Shown: positions 1 through 6,638, numbered from the stretch's first letter. The stretch is 7,072 nucleotides of DNA from Neisseriaceae bacterium (GCA_030146285.1 JASLBZ010000149.1:1-7072), one strand, 5' to 3'. A program made the numbers and translations. Notes: generated by a model from the sequence alone, not told the origin.

Positions 1-1429
1 GTTCTATTCGCAATCGAAATTCCTTACCATAGATGGCTTCTAAATCTTGGCTGGCTAAGTCGATTAATGCTTGTTCTGATGCGGTATTTTTCAGCCAATG
101 GCGCATGTCTGCGGGCGGTAAATGGTTCAGAGCACGGTAGCTGGTGAAGACCGTTTTCTGTGGTTTGGCAACGTGAATGTTCTGATGGGTGCTGTTGATA
201 AAGCCCAACGCTTCGCTAGGATATAGAACATTGTCCCACGCTAGTTCACTGTGTTGCTCTTTTGGAAAACCATTTAAGACAAAATTACCAATAAGCCAAG
301 GAGCATAGGTTGGTAAATGCAAGGCAGCCTGAAAGCCATAGCGATTTATGTTTTTTACTGTGTGTTGTGCGACATAAAGCGGCATGGCACAAATAACATG
401 TTGGGCATGAATGATTTGAATTTTGTTGTCTTGTAGCATGTGCAGTTCAACATGGTTGTCTTGCTCTTCAATTCGTAGTGCACTGCCATCAATTGAGAAT
501 CGATATTGCTCGGGCAATTTTCCGGGTAATGTTGTTTGACTTTCTAAACCTACCCAGCTGCGCAGTTGTTCAGAAATGTGTGCCAAACCATTTGGCCAAG
601 TCAATAATGAGTTGTTGCTGTTGTTTTCAGGACTGCGGGCAGCAAAGTAATGCAAGCCTGCCCAAGCGGAGACTTGTTGAATGCCTTGTCCGTAATCATC
701 TAAGCAGCAGTAATTCAAATACCAAATTAAGCTCTTCGATTGATAATGGTTGTTTTTTAACCATTGTTCAAAAGTGATTTTATCCAAATTCAAAAACTGC
801 TTATCTTGTGAAGACAGTGCAATGGGAATGGTAAATGCCCGTTTGTTATCGTGACCATGGGTTTGCTGCAAGACATGAATGTATTCAAAAAAACGCTCAC
901 TGTCAGCGTCATGCTCTGGAAGTAAATCATATTGCCATGATTTTGTATGAAATAGACGTTCAACAGGTGCATGCACGATGTCTGTTTCACGGTAAGCTTG
1001 ATTTTGATAAATGCCCAAATCAGCCAAAAGTTCACGCATGTGTTCTGATTCAGGGCTGGGCATGGCAAGGTAATGAGCTCCCGTTGGAAACCTTAAGTCT
1101 TGGTATTGCCCATCGGCATTATTGCCATTTTTTTCAGGGCCATTGAACAATAAAAATTGGGAATGTCCATTTTTTTTTAGTTGCCATAAAGCAGACAATG
1201 CAGCTGCTCCACTGCCAATGACCACTGTGTTGGCTTGAATGACATTCGGATTGGTGGGGAACTTGCCTTGCTGATGGTCTCGAATCTGATGCCCCAATTG
1301 CATACCTGCATAATTCACAGCAACAGTGGCATCTTGTGGTTTTAAGTATTGGTAACTTTTTAAACCCAATGCACTGACTGCAGTAAAGCCTAAGCCATGT
1401 GTGATGAGTTGACGTCGCGTCATTTTCAT
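1..1429 (-). CDS. Twin-arginine FAD-dependent amine-oxidase-like oxidoreductase, C-terminus cut by the window edge
   Basis: The frame stays open for 476 codons and runs off the left edge, so the C-terminus is missing. The N-terminus (MKMTRRQLITHG, then a short hydrophobic stretch to about residue 23) resembles a twin-arginine export signal or anchor. A dinucleotide-binding motif, GSGAAA, lies at residues 72-77 after the strand NTVVI. Further flavin amine-oxidase-like hallmarks are a PTGAHYL segment near 115-121, WPNGLAHISEQL near 278-289, and the VICAMPLYVA strand near 345-354. I therefore infer an FAD-binding oxidoreductase of the amine oxidase/NAD(P)-binding superfamily, probably exported or facing the periplasm. 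The substrate is unknown; a polyamine or modified amine is suggested only by the neighbours. The ATG at 1427-1429 overlaps the upstream gene's TGA (ATGA) and has AAGG about 10 bases upstream; a second ATG at 1421-1423 is possible but too far from that site. The gene is translationally coupled to the spermidine-synthase-like gene. Confidence is high for the fold and low for the substrate. Confidence 0.85.
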   Translation of the reverse strand, partial: MKMTRRQLITHGLGFTAVSALGLKSYQYLKPQDATVAVNYAGMQLGHQIRDHQQGKFPTNPNVIQANTVVIGSGAAALSALWQLKKNGHSQFLLFNGPEKNGNNADGQYQDLRFPTGAHYLAMPSPESEHMRELLADLGIYQNQAYRETDIVHAPVERLFHTKSWQYDLLPEHDADSERFFEYIHVLQQTHGHDNKRAFTIPIALSSQDKQFLNLDKITFEQWLKNNHYQSKSLIWYLNYCCLDDYGQGIQQVSAWAGLHYFAARSPENNSNNSLLTWPNGLAHISEQLRSWVGLESQTTLPGKLPEQYRFSIDGSALRIEEQDNHVELHMLQDNKIQIIHAQHVICAMPLYVAQHTVKNINRYGFQAALHLPTYAPWLIGNFVLNGFPKEQHSELAWDNVLYPSEALGFINSTHQNIHVAKPQKTVFTSYRALNHLPPADMRHWLKNTASEQALIDLASQDLEAIYGKEFRLRIE

Positions 1430-2946
1430 TGGCGCGTAACCTTGCGCCAGTCTTCTTCAAAATACTTAACCAAAATTTGGGTGTTCAAATGATTGGCTTG
1501 AACATCGTTTAGGATTGGCATGTCTTTGGGAAACTGGAACATCTGTGCAGTGGTGGTGCTGTCCAAAAAACGGGTAGAAACACGATAATTGTCTGGGATT
1601 TTAAATTCAGGTTGCTTACTTGCCAAAACATAGCCCCATTCCCCAAAAGAAGGGACATAAACATGGTACGGCAAGGTTGAAAATCCCGCTGCTTGAATGG
1701 TCTTGATAATACTGGAGTATGCTGTTGGCGCAAAGTAAGGAGAGGTGGATTGTACAACCATCATGCCTTGATCTGATAAATGGCGTTTGACCAATTGGTA
1801 CATGGGTACAGAATACAGTTTGCCCAGTGAAAAATTAGAAGGGTCTGGCAAATCGATAATCACCACATCAAACTGTGCATTTTGGCTTTCTAACCATTTG
1901 GCCGCATCGTCATTAACCACGGTTAATTTGGGATTATTAAGCGAATTTTGATTAAGCAAAGTGAGCTGCGCCGATGTTTTAAATAGATCGGTCATTTGTT
2001 TGTCTAAATCGACCAGGGTAATTTGCTCTACATTGGGGTATTTTAAAATTTCACGGGCTGCCAAGCCATCACCACCGCCCAAAATTAAAATATTTTTGGC
2101 ATTGGGAACATTTTCCATGGCGGGCAATACCAGCGCTTCGTGGTAGCGAGCCTCATCGCTGGAAGAAAATTGCAGATTGCCATTGATAAACAATCGAGTG
2201 TCGGTTTTGTATTGGGTTAAAACAAGGCGTTGGTAGGGTGTGTTGACTTGGTAAACAACTGGATCGCCATAATAGCTTTGTTCAGCCTTTTCTGTAATAA
2301 CATTGGCAAATAAAAAGCCAGTGATTAGCAATATTAAAATAATGTGTGCGCGAATGAGCAAGGATTTGAATTTTGGCAATTGAGATTTGAAAACATGGAT
2401 GCTTACAATGGCAACCAATGCATTCAAAATACCAAAGACCAAGGCACTTCGAGCCATCCCCAAGTAAGGCGCTAACACCAAAGGGAATAACAATGACACC
2501 GCCAGTGCACCCAAATAATCAAAAGCCAAGACCTTACTCACTAACTCTTTAAAGTCAGTTTGATATTGGTTAAGCAGCCGCATCACCAAAGGAATTTCCA
2601 TACCGACAATACAGCCAATAATCAAAACCAAAGCATACAAAATCACACGAAATGGTGCCGCACTAAAGCCAAATAAAACAAATAAAAATAAGGCACAAAT
2701 GCCACCAATCAAACCAACCAGCAATTCAATTTCAATAAAGCGGCTCAGGGCATCTTCGTCTTTGATATAACGGGTTAGGTAAGAACCAATTCCCATAGCA
2801 AAAAGATAACCACCAATGATGGTGGAAAATTGCAAGATGGAGTCACCCAGCAAATAACTGGCAAGTGCTGCGATGATCAGCTCATATGCCAAACCGCAAC
2901 TGGCAACAATAAAAACAGAAACAATTAAAGTGCGGTTTAGCAACAT
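1426..2946 (-). CDS. Membrane-bound spermidine-synthase-like aminopropyltransferase (7 predicted TM helices plus a SpeE-like domain)
   Basis: The protein has 506 residues. The first ~217 hold about seven hydrophobic helices (roughly 6-32, 41-60, 72-92, 98-122, 140-160, 165-186, 200-217). The rest is a Rossmann-type spermidine-synthase domain. Visible motifs are PYQRLVL (237-243), the LFINGNLQFSSSDEARYHE block (252-270), the donor-binding loop GGGDG (290-294), the acidic strand LVDLD (311-315), NDDA (345-348) and DLPDP (365-369), followed by the family's LGKLYS segment. Classical SpeE has an SS/ST pair between the two aspartates and GPA after DP. Here D365 and D368 remain, but the loop is LP and then SNF, so the amine acceptor may not be putrescine. 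Known chemistry for the family is transfer of aminopropyl from decarboxylated AdoMet, and SpeD in the divergent operon would supply that donor. The helices place the active domain at the inner membrane. It is the first gene of the leftward operon. No strong ribosome-binding site precedes the ATG at 2944-2946. Name and fold are secure; acceptor and product are not. Confidence 0.92.
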   Translation of the reverse strand: MLLNRTLIVSVFIVASCGLAYELIIAALASYLLGDSILQFSTIIGGYLFAMGIGSYLTRYIKDEDALSRFIEIELLVGLIGGICALFLFVLFGFSAAPFRVILYALVLIIGCIVGMEIPLVMRLLNQYQTDFKELVSKVLAFDYLGALAVSLLFPLVLAPYLGMARSALVFGILNALVAIVSIHVFKSQLPKFKSLLIRAHIILILLITGFLFANVITEKAEQSYYGDPVVYQVNTPYQRLVLTQYKTDTRLFINGNLQFSSSDEARYHEALVLPAMENVPNAKNILILGGGDGLAAREILKYPNVEQITLVDLDKQMTDLFKTSAQLTLLNQNSLNNPKLTVVNDDAAKWLESQNAQFDVVIIDLPDPSNFSLGKLYSVPMYQLVKRHLSDQGMMVVQSTSPYFAPTAYSSIIKTIQAAGFSTLPYHVYVPSFGEWGYVLASKQPEFKIPDNYRVSTRFLDSTTTAQMFQFPKDMPILNDVQANHLNTQILVKYFEEDWRKVTRQ

Positions 2947-2979
2947 ATGGATGATGTCTATATAAAGATTGAATAATGG

Positions 2980-3009
2980 ATTCTAGCATAATTGTAAAAA
3001 ACATATCCA
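2980..3009 (-). promoter_or_regulatory. Predicted promoter for the leftward operon (extended -10)
   Basis: Read on the minus strand, TGGATA (3009-3004) is followed after 18 bases by TAGAAT (2985-2980), which is preceded by TGC (2988-2986) and so forms an extended -10 element. The predicted start is near 2973, giving a leader of about 27 bases before the ATG at 2946. This comes from consensus matching by eye; the -35 is only a 4/6 match. Confidence 0.5.
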
Positions 3010-3020
3010 GTTGGTATATT
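2992..3020 (+). promoter_or_regulatory. Predicted sigma-70-type promoter for the rightward operon
   Basis: TTGTAA (2992-2997, 4/6 to consensus) and TATATT (3015-3020, 5/6) are separated by exactly 17 bases. The predicted transcription start is near 3027, leaving about 33 bases to the preferred ATG at 3060. The site interlocks with the opposite promoter: this -35 lies in the minus-strand spacer, and the minus-strand -35 lies in this spacer. The position argues against the longer gene start at 2976, which would lie upstream of the message. Confidence 0.5.
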
Positions 3021-3059
3021 TATAGTATGATAAATGGGACATTGGTATGGGAATCTATA

Positions 3060-3461
3060 ATGACTTCTGATTTGATTTCACAGTATGTTTTGTATTTAAA
3101 ATACATGATGTTGGCCATTGTGATGGCCATCGGTTTTGCAACGATTTATTTGAAAATAACACCCATTCGAGAGTTGGGTTTGATTAAAAAAGGCAATGTG
3201 GCTTGTGCCGCATCTTTTGGCGGTGCACTCATTGGCTTTTGTTTGCCCATGGCCGCAAGCATGACGCATACCTTGAATGTGATTGGTTTTGTGTTGTGGG
3301 CAATTTTGGCGACCATTGTACAACTATTGGTTTATTTTGTTGCCACACGAATTATCAAAGATGCCAGCCATGAACTGGCCAGTAATAATATTGCTGTGGG
3401 CATTTTGTTCGCGACATTTTCGATTGCAATTGGTTTGATTAATGCTGCCGCATTGGCTTAA
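3060..3461 (+). CDS. DUF350 family small integral membrane protein (YjfL-like)
   Basis: From the ATG at 3060 the product has 133 residues with four hydrophobic segments (roughly 14-32, 47-66, 76-98 and 112-131). It shows DUF350 hallmarks: an ELGLIKKGNVACAASFGGAL region leading into IGFCLPMA, a central W followed by the VQLLVYF helix, the ASNNIAVGI segment, and a GLINAAAL ending. It is an inner-membrane protein of the E. coli YjfL family, whose biochemical function is not established. GGGA at 3049-3052, 7 bases before this ATG, favours 3060. The frame extends upstream to ATG 3027 (at the predicted transcription start, a leaderless option) and ATG 2976 (upstream of the predicted promoter); the added residues do not look like the family. 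It heads the rightward operon and is followed after 14 bases by the SPFH gene. DUF350 genes recur beside SPFH, DUF4178 and polyamine genes, which suggests a membrane anchor or channel-like partner; that role is inference. Confidence 0.9.
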   Translation: MTSDLISQYVLYLKYMMLAIVMAIGFATIYLKITPIRELGLIKKGNVACAASFGGALIGFCLPMAASMTHTLNVIGFVLWAILATIVQLLVYFVATRIIKDASHELASNNIAVGILFATFSIAIGLINAAALA

Positions 3462-3468
3462 AGAAGGG
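3462..3468 (+). promoter_or_regulatory. Ribosome-binding site deciding the SPFH start
   Basis: AGAAGGG begins at the base after the DUF350 stop codon and lies 7 bases before the ATG at 3476 but only 4 before the alternative TTG at 3473. It therefore supports ATG 3476. Confidence 0.65.
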
Positions 3469-3475
3469 ATTATTG

Positions 3476-4510
3476 ATGGGACTTGGTCAATTTATTAAGA
3501 AGCAATTTATTGATGTCATTCAATGGGTAGATCCAGACCCAGAAGTATTGATGTGGCGTTTTCCTGTTGCGGATCAAGAAATACAAAATGGCGCTAGCTT
3601 AACGGTTCGTGAAGCACAAGCGGCACTTTTTGTGAATGAAGGCGTGGCTGCGGATGCCTTTGAGCCAGGACGCTACCGCTTAACAACAGCGACATTGCCA
3701 GTACTGACCAACTTAAAGAACTGGACCAAATTATTCCAATCGCCTTTTAAATCTGATGTGTATTTTTTCAATACACGCCAACAATTAGGTACTCGCTGGG
3801 GAACGGCACAGCCCATCACGGTAAGAGATGCTGAGTTTGGGATGGTTGCTGTGCGTGCATTTGGTATGTATTCATACCGAATTGTTGACCCTATTGTTTT
3901 CTTCAGAGAAGTTGCAGGTGTTGCTGATGAATATTTCAGCCGTGATTTAGAAGAGCAGTTGCGCAATATCAGTGTGAAAGAGTTAGCGACATTGTTTGGC
4001 AATCAAAACATCCCATTCATTGATATGGCTGCCAGTCAGAATGCTTTGTCTGGTTTGATGCAAGAAACATTAAGCGAGCAATTTGCTGCATTGGGCTTAC
4101 AGCTTGATTTGTTTACGGTAGAAAGCATTACCTTGCCAGAAGAGCTGCAAGAGAAAATGAATGAACGAATTTCAATGGGCATTGTGGGTAACTTAGGACA
4201 ATACACCCAATACCAAGTGGCACAAAGCATCCCGATTGCAGCGGGCAATGAGGGTGGTTTGGCAGGTATTGGTGCTGGTTTAGGTGCCGGCATGACTGTT
4301 GGTCAAGTCATGAGTCAGAGCATGGGACAAAGCATGGCTGAGATGAATGCCTGTCAAGGTGCCATGGCCGCGGGCGCTGCAATGGGAGCTTCTATGCTTC
4401 AGTCAACAGAACAGTTATCGCAATTAAAAGTTTTATTGGATCAAGGTTTGATTACGCAAGATGATTACGATGAAACCAAAGCTGCTGTTTTGAAAAAACT
4501 CATTGGGTAA
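3476..4510 (+). CDS. SPFH-domain protein of the YdjI / 'virion core protein' family with a C-terminal SHOCT module
   Basis: The product has 344 residues. Residues ~15-240 form an SPFH (stomatin/flotillin-like) domain of the YdjI type: VIQWVDPDPEVLMWRFP, then a VREAQAALFVNEG block, an EPGRYRLTT strand, VYFFNTRQQLGTRWGT, and an LQLDLFTVESITLPEE segment near 208-223. Residues ~255-308 are a low-complexity Gly/Ala/Met/Ser linker. The last ~33 residues (QLSQLKVLLDQGLITQDDYD onward) match the SHOCT short C-terminal domain seen in many oligomeric membrane-associated proteins. There is no signal peptide or TM helix, so it is likely cytoplasmic at the inner membrane. B. subtilis YdjI works with YdjG and YdjH in localising PspA, which suggests a scaffold role. 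The ATG at 3476 follows AGAAGGG by 7 bases; a TTG one codon upstream is less well placed. Many relatives carry a zinc ribbon near the C-terminus; I see none here, but the next gene begins with one. 'Virion core' is a legacy database name and does not imply a viral origin. Confidence 0.88.
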   Translation: MGLGQFIKKQFIDVIQWVDPDPEVLMWRFPVADQEIQNGASLTVREAQAALFVNEGVAADAFEPGRYRLTTATLPVLTNLKNWTKLFQSPFKSDVYFFNTRQQLGTRWGTAQPITVRDAEFGMVAVRAFGMYSYRIVDPIVFFREVAGVADEYFSRDLEEQLRNISVKELATLFGNQNIPFIDMAASQNALSGLMQETLSEQFAALGLQLDLFTVESITLPEELQEKMNERISMGIVGNLGQYTQYQVAQSIPIAAGNEGGLAGIGAGLGAGMTVGQVMSQSMGQSMAEMNACQGAMAAGAAMGASMLQSTEQLSQLKVLLDQGLITQDDYDETKAAVLKKLIG

Positions 4511-4516
4511 ACGCAC

Positions 4517-6127
4517 TTGATTGAAGCTTTCTTTTCCACCACCTGCCCAAGTTGTGGAGCACCTGTTCAGGTGTTTTCACCAACTTCGGTCACGGTTGTG
4601 TGCCAGTATTGCCAATCAACCTTGCTTTTACAATCGCAAGGGTTGTCTGCATCTGGGCGACATTCTGCTGTTTTGGAAGACTATACTGCTTTGCAAGTGG
4701 GCAGTGTTGGCATCCTGAATAAACGTTATTTTCAAATTATTGGCCGCTTGCAGGTTCGGTATGAAATTTATCGAGTCTATGATGCCTTGGCTTTGCCCAG
4801 TATCGGTACTTGGAATGAATGGTATGTCCAGTTTGACAGTGGTAAAACAGCGTGGCTGTCGGAAAGCAATGGTCATTTTGTTTACACAGAGGATATGGGC
4901 CTTTTTATTGATGAAGCGCTGCCCATTTTTGATGTGATGCAAGCTGGCGTGACACCGATTGAGTATCAAGGGCAAGACTTTTTGGTGTCAGATGTCAGAA
5001 CGGCCGTTCGGGTTAAGAATCAAGCACAAGGCGAGTTGCCATTTTCGTTGGTTGATGATGAAGAGGTGAAATTGGTTGATGCTCGCTTAGGCAATCAATT
5101 TATTACTTTGGATTTTGGTGCGAGCGATTCTGAGCCGAAAATTTTCGCAGGCTTTGGTGTCAGTCTTGATGCATTGAAATTGAGAAATTTACGTAGCAAA
5201 CAAGAAGTACAAGGGCGTGCGGGGAATTTGAATGGCTCAATATCCAAAAGTGAATGTCCCCATTGTGGCGGTGCTGTGCGCTGGCTTCCCAATATGGCAA
5301 CACATGTCAATTGCAGTTATTGTGGTGCTCAAATTGACTTTGTCGATGACAAAGCCAATTTAATTCGTGTCAATGACATGCGAGCAGCGCAAGATCGATT
5401 TATGGCACTGAAGATTGGGCAAGTCGCCAGAATCAAACAAAAAAAATGGATTGTTTTGGGCATGATATGCCAAACTGAAATCCGCGAAGACGATGCATTT
5501 GATATTGTCTTGCGAGGAAGACGACGAAATTATATCGCACCTGTTGCGGGGTTGTGGTATGAGTTTATGTTGTACTCTTATCCAGATGAGTTTATGTGGT
5601 TGGTGCAAACTGATGACAATCAATGGTCAGTATCCAATACCTTAAATATGTGGCCACGCTTAAATGCAAACTTACAGCCTGTGGATAAAAACAATAAACC
5701 ACTTAATAAATTATATGGTTATGGTGGGCAGGTGCAATTTGCAGTCGGTGCTTTTTATTGGCCAGTGAGCCCGAACGATGTCACGTTATACGCTGATTAT
5801 GGTTCAGAAATTCAAAAGTTAGGTTCTGAAATAAACGCTTCAGAAATGGTTTGGAATCAGGCAAAAAAAGTGAGTAAATCTGAGGTGGAAGAGTGGTTTA
5901 ACTTGCAAGGAAAGTTAAAATCACAACCTAAAGGTGAAGAGGGCTTTGAAAGTGGTGAGTATCCAAAGAATGCCACCATGGTTGCATGGGTACTCACGGT
6001 TGTATTTATTTTGATTAATTTATCCGCATTTTTAGGTGATGACAGTACAGATGGCGGTGTTATTATGAATTTAATTGCTTTGTATATTATTACGTTGCCA
6101 TTGCACAGCAACGATGAGGAGGACTAG
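4517..6127 (+). CDS. Double zinc-ribbon, double DUF4178-like membrane-anchored protein
   Basis: The product has 536 residues built as a duplicated unit. The N-terminal zinc ribbon is C10-x2-C13 ... C29-x2-C32, followed by a DUF4178-like beta-rich domain (about 58-200). A second ribbon, C247-x2-C250 ... C266-x2-C269, precedes a second DUF4178-like domain (about 297-430). Both domains begin with an ALxxGxV element (58-64 and 297-303) and then a strand containing a GR or GM turn. A charged helix follows, then two C-terminal hydrophobic segments (487-506 and 513-529) and an acidic tail, so it is probably a tail-anchored protein with a cytoplasmic body. DUF4178 has no established chemistry; linkage to polyamine, SPFH and Psp-like genes is the main clue. 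The start is TTG 4517 with a weak GGG about 9 bases upstream; no ATG or GTG lies between the upstream stop and the first ribbon, so a non-ATG start looks real. It is 6 bases from the SPFH stop and in the same frame. Confidence 0.87.
   Translation: MIEAFFSTTCPSCGAPVQVFSPTSVTVVCQYCQSTLLLQSQGLSASGRHSAVLEDYTALQVGSVGILNKRYFQIIGRLQVRYEIYRVYDALALPSIGTWNEWYVQFDSGKTAWLSESNGHFVYTEDMGLFIDEALPIFDVMQAGVTPIEYQGQDFLVSDVRTAVRVKNQAQGELPFSLVDDEEVKLVDARLGNQFITLDFGASDSEPKIFAGFGVSLDALKLRNLRSKQEVQGRAGNLNGSISKSECPHCGGAVRWLPNMATHVNCSYCGAQIDFVDDKANLIRVNDMRAAQDRFMALKIGQVARIKQKKWIVLGMICQTEIREDDAFDIVLRGRRRNYIAPVAGLWYEFMLYSYPDEFMWLVQTDDNQWSVSNTLNMWPRLNANLQPVDKNNKPLNKLYGYGGQVQFAVGAFYWPVSPNDVTLYADYGSEIQKLGSEINASEMVWNQAKKVSKSEVEEWFNLQGKLKSQPKGEEGFESGEYPKNATMVAWVLTVVFILINLSAFLGDDSTDGGVIMNLIALYIITLPLHSNDEED
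6117..6123 (+). promoter_or_regulatory. Strong Shine-Dalgarno for the 45-aa gene
   Basis: AGGAGGA is the best ribosome-binding match in the operon. It lies inside the last codons of the DUF4178 gene and precedes ATG 6135 by 11 bases. It is the main evidence that the small frame is translated. Confidence 0.65.
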
Positions 6128-6134
6128 GCTACTT

Positions 6135-6272
6135 ATGAAACCATTTTATTTGTGGTATGCCATTGCTGCATTTGTTATTGCCACCACGATTAATTATTGG
6201 AGTGTGAGTGACAGTCGAAATTACAATTCTGGCACAGGTATTTATCGCAGTGGTACGGGATTTCACAAGTAA
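6135..6272 (+). CDS. Small single-helix membrane protein of unknown function (45 aa)
   Basis: I do not recognise a named family. The product has 45 residues: a short MKPF start, one hydrophobic helix (about 5-19, YLWYAIAAFVIATTI), then a polar tail rich in Ser, Gly, Thr and Tyr. The tail contains a repeated SGTG element (32-35 and 39-42) and ends GFHK. It could be a single-pass protein or have an uncleaved signal anchor with the tail outside; no lipobox cysteine is present. The ATG at 6135 has a strong AGGAGGA at 6117-6123, inside the end of the upstream gene, spaced 11 bases. Its TAA is immediately followed by the ATG of the AdoMet decarboxylase gene, which implies co-translation. Conserved placement between a DUF4178 gene and speD would suggest a small subunit of the membrane complex; this is inference. 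Starts further upstream in the same frame lie inside the previous gene and are unlikely. Confidence 0.7.
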   Translation: MKPFYLWYAIAAFVIATTINYWSVSDSRNYNSGTGIYRSGTGFHK

Positions 6273-6638
6273 ATGGACACATTTTTTTTACCACAAGGGC
6301 TGCATGGTATTTGGGATATTCATGGTGTTGCTGCTGAAAAGCTCAGCGATGAGCAGGCTATTTTGCTAAGTTTACACCAGGCAGCACAAGTGGTCGGAGC
6401 TCGGGTTTTACAATCGCATGTCCATCACTTTGGATGCAATATGGGGGTCACCGGTGTTTTGTTGTTGGCGGAGTCGCACATCAGTATTCACACATGGCCT
6501 GAGCATGGGTATGGTGCACTGGATATTTTTATGTGTGGTCAAATTGATTTACAGGCAGCCTTAGTGCCATTAGAAGCGTATTTTCAGCCGCAACACTCTC
6601 ATTGGCAAATCTTAGAGCGGGGCATACAAAAAGCATAA
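6273..6638 (+). CDS. speD: S-adenosylmethionine decarboxylase proenzyme, prokaryotic class 1B (pyruvoyl-dependent)
   Basis: The 121-residue length is typical of the short bacterial/archaeal class (SpeH/SpeD). The family signature is clear: LLLAESHISIHTWPEHGY (63-80), then ALDIFMCG (82-89). Self-cleavage is expected between E67 and S68, with S68 becoming the pyruvoyl group. H73 and C88 sit at +5 and +20 from it, matching the spacing of the processing and catalytic residues known in Thermotoga maritima AdoMetDC (63, 68, 83). The enzyme converts AdoMet to decarboxylated AdoMet, the aminopropyl donor for spermidine-type synthases; the membrane spermidine-synthase-like gene of the divergent operon is the obvious consumer. 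It is the last gene of the rightward operon, its ATG directly abutting the preceding TAA. It has only a weak upstream GGGA, so translation is probably coupled. Its stop codon lies inside the terminator stem. All key residues are present, so it is predicted active. Confidence 0.96.
   Translation: MDTFFLPQGLHGIWDIHGVAAEKLSDEQAILLSLHQAAQVVGARVLQSHVHHFGCNMGVTGVLLLAESHISIHTWPEHGYGALDIFMCGQIDLQAALVPLEAYFQPQHSHWQILERGIQKA

Noticed and set aside
478..1460. Several open frames on both strands inside 478-1460
   Set aside because: They overlap the continuous 476-codon flavoprotein frame on the minus strand, which carries the GSGAAA motif; the other frames have no recognisable features.
2976..3059. Longer start for the DUF350 protein (ATG 2976 or 3027)
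   Set aside because: ATG 2976 lies upstream of the predicted promoter start, and the extra residues are not DUF350-like; ATG 3060 has a GGGA at good spacing. A leaderless start at 3027 cannot be fully excluded.
3673..4293. Minus-strand frames opposite the SPFH gene
   Set aside because: They mirror a strongly conserved plus-strand protein and have no upstream ribosome-binding sites or domains.
4300..4400. Short direct repeat of an ATGGGACAAAGC-like unit
   Set aside because: It is degenerate and explained by the Met/Gly/Ser-rich coding linker; it is not a DNA-level repeat array.
3476..4510. Viral or prophage origin suggested by the 'virion core protein' family name
   Set aside because: The name is a legacy label for SPFH/YdjI-like proteins; no phage genes, integrase or attachment sites are visible nearby.
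4521..5623. Overlapping frames on both strands within the DUF4178 gene
   Set aside because: The main frame holds two CxxC zinc ribbons and a duplicated domain; the shadows have no supporting motifs.
6075..6134. Upstream start of the 45-aa gene at 6075
   Set aside because: It would overlap the end of the DUF4178 gene by about 50 bases; ATG 6135 with AGGAGGA upstream is better supported.
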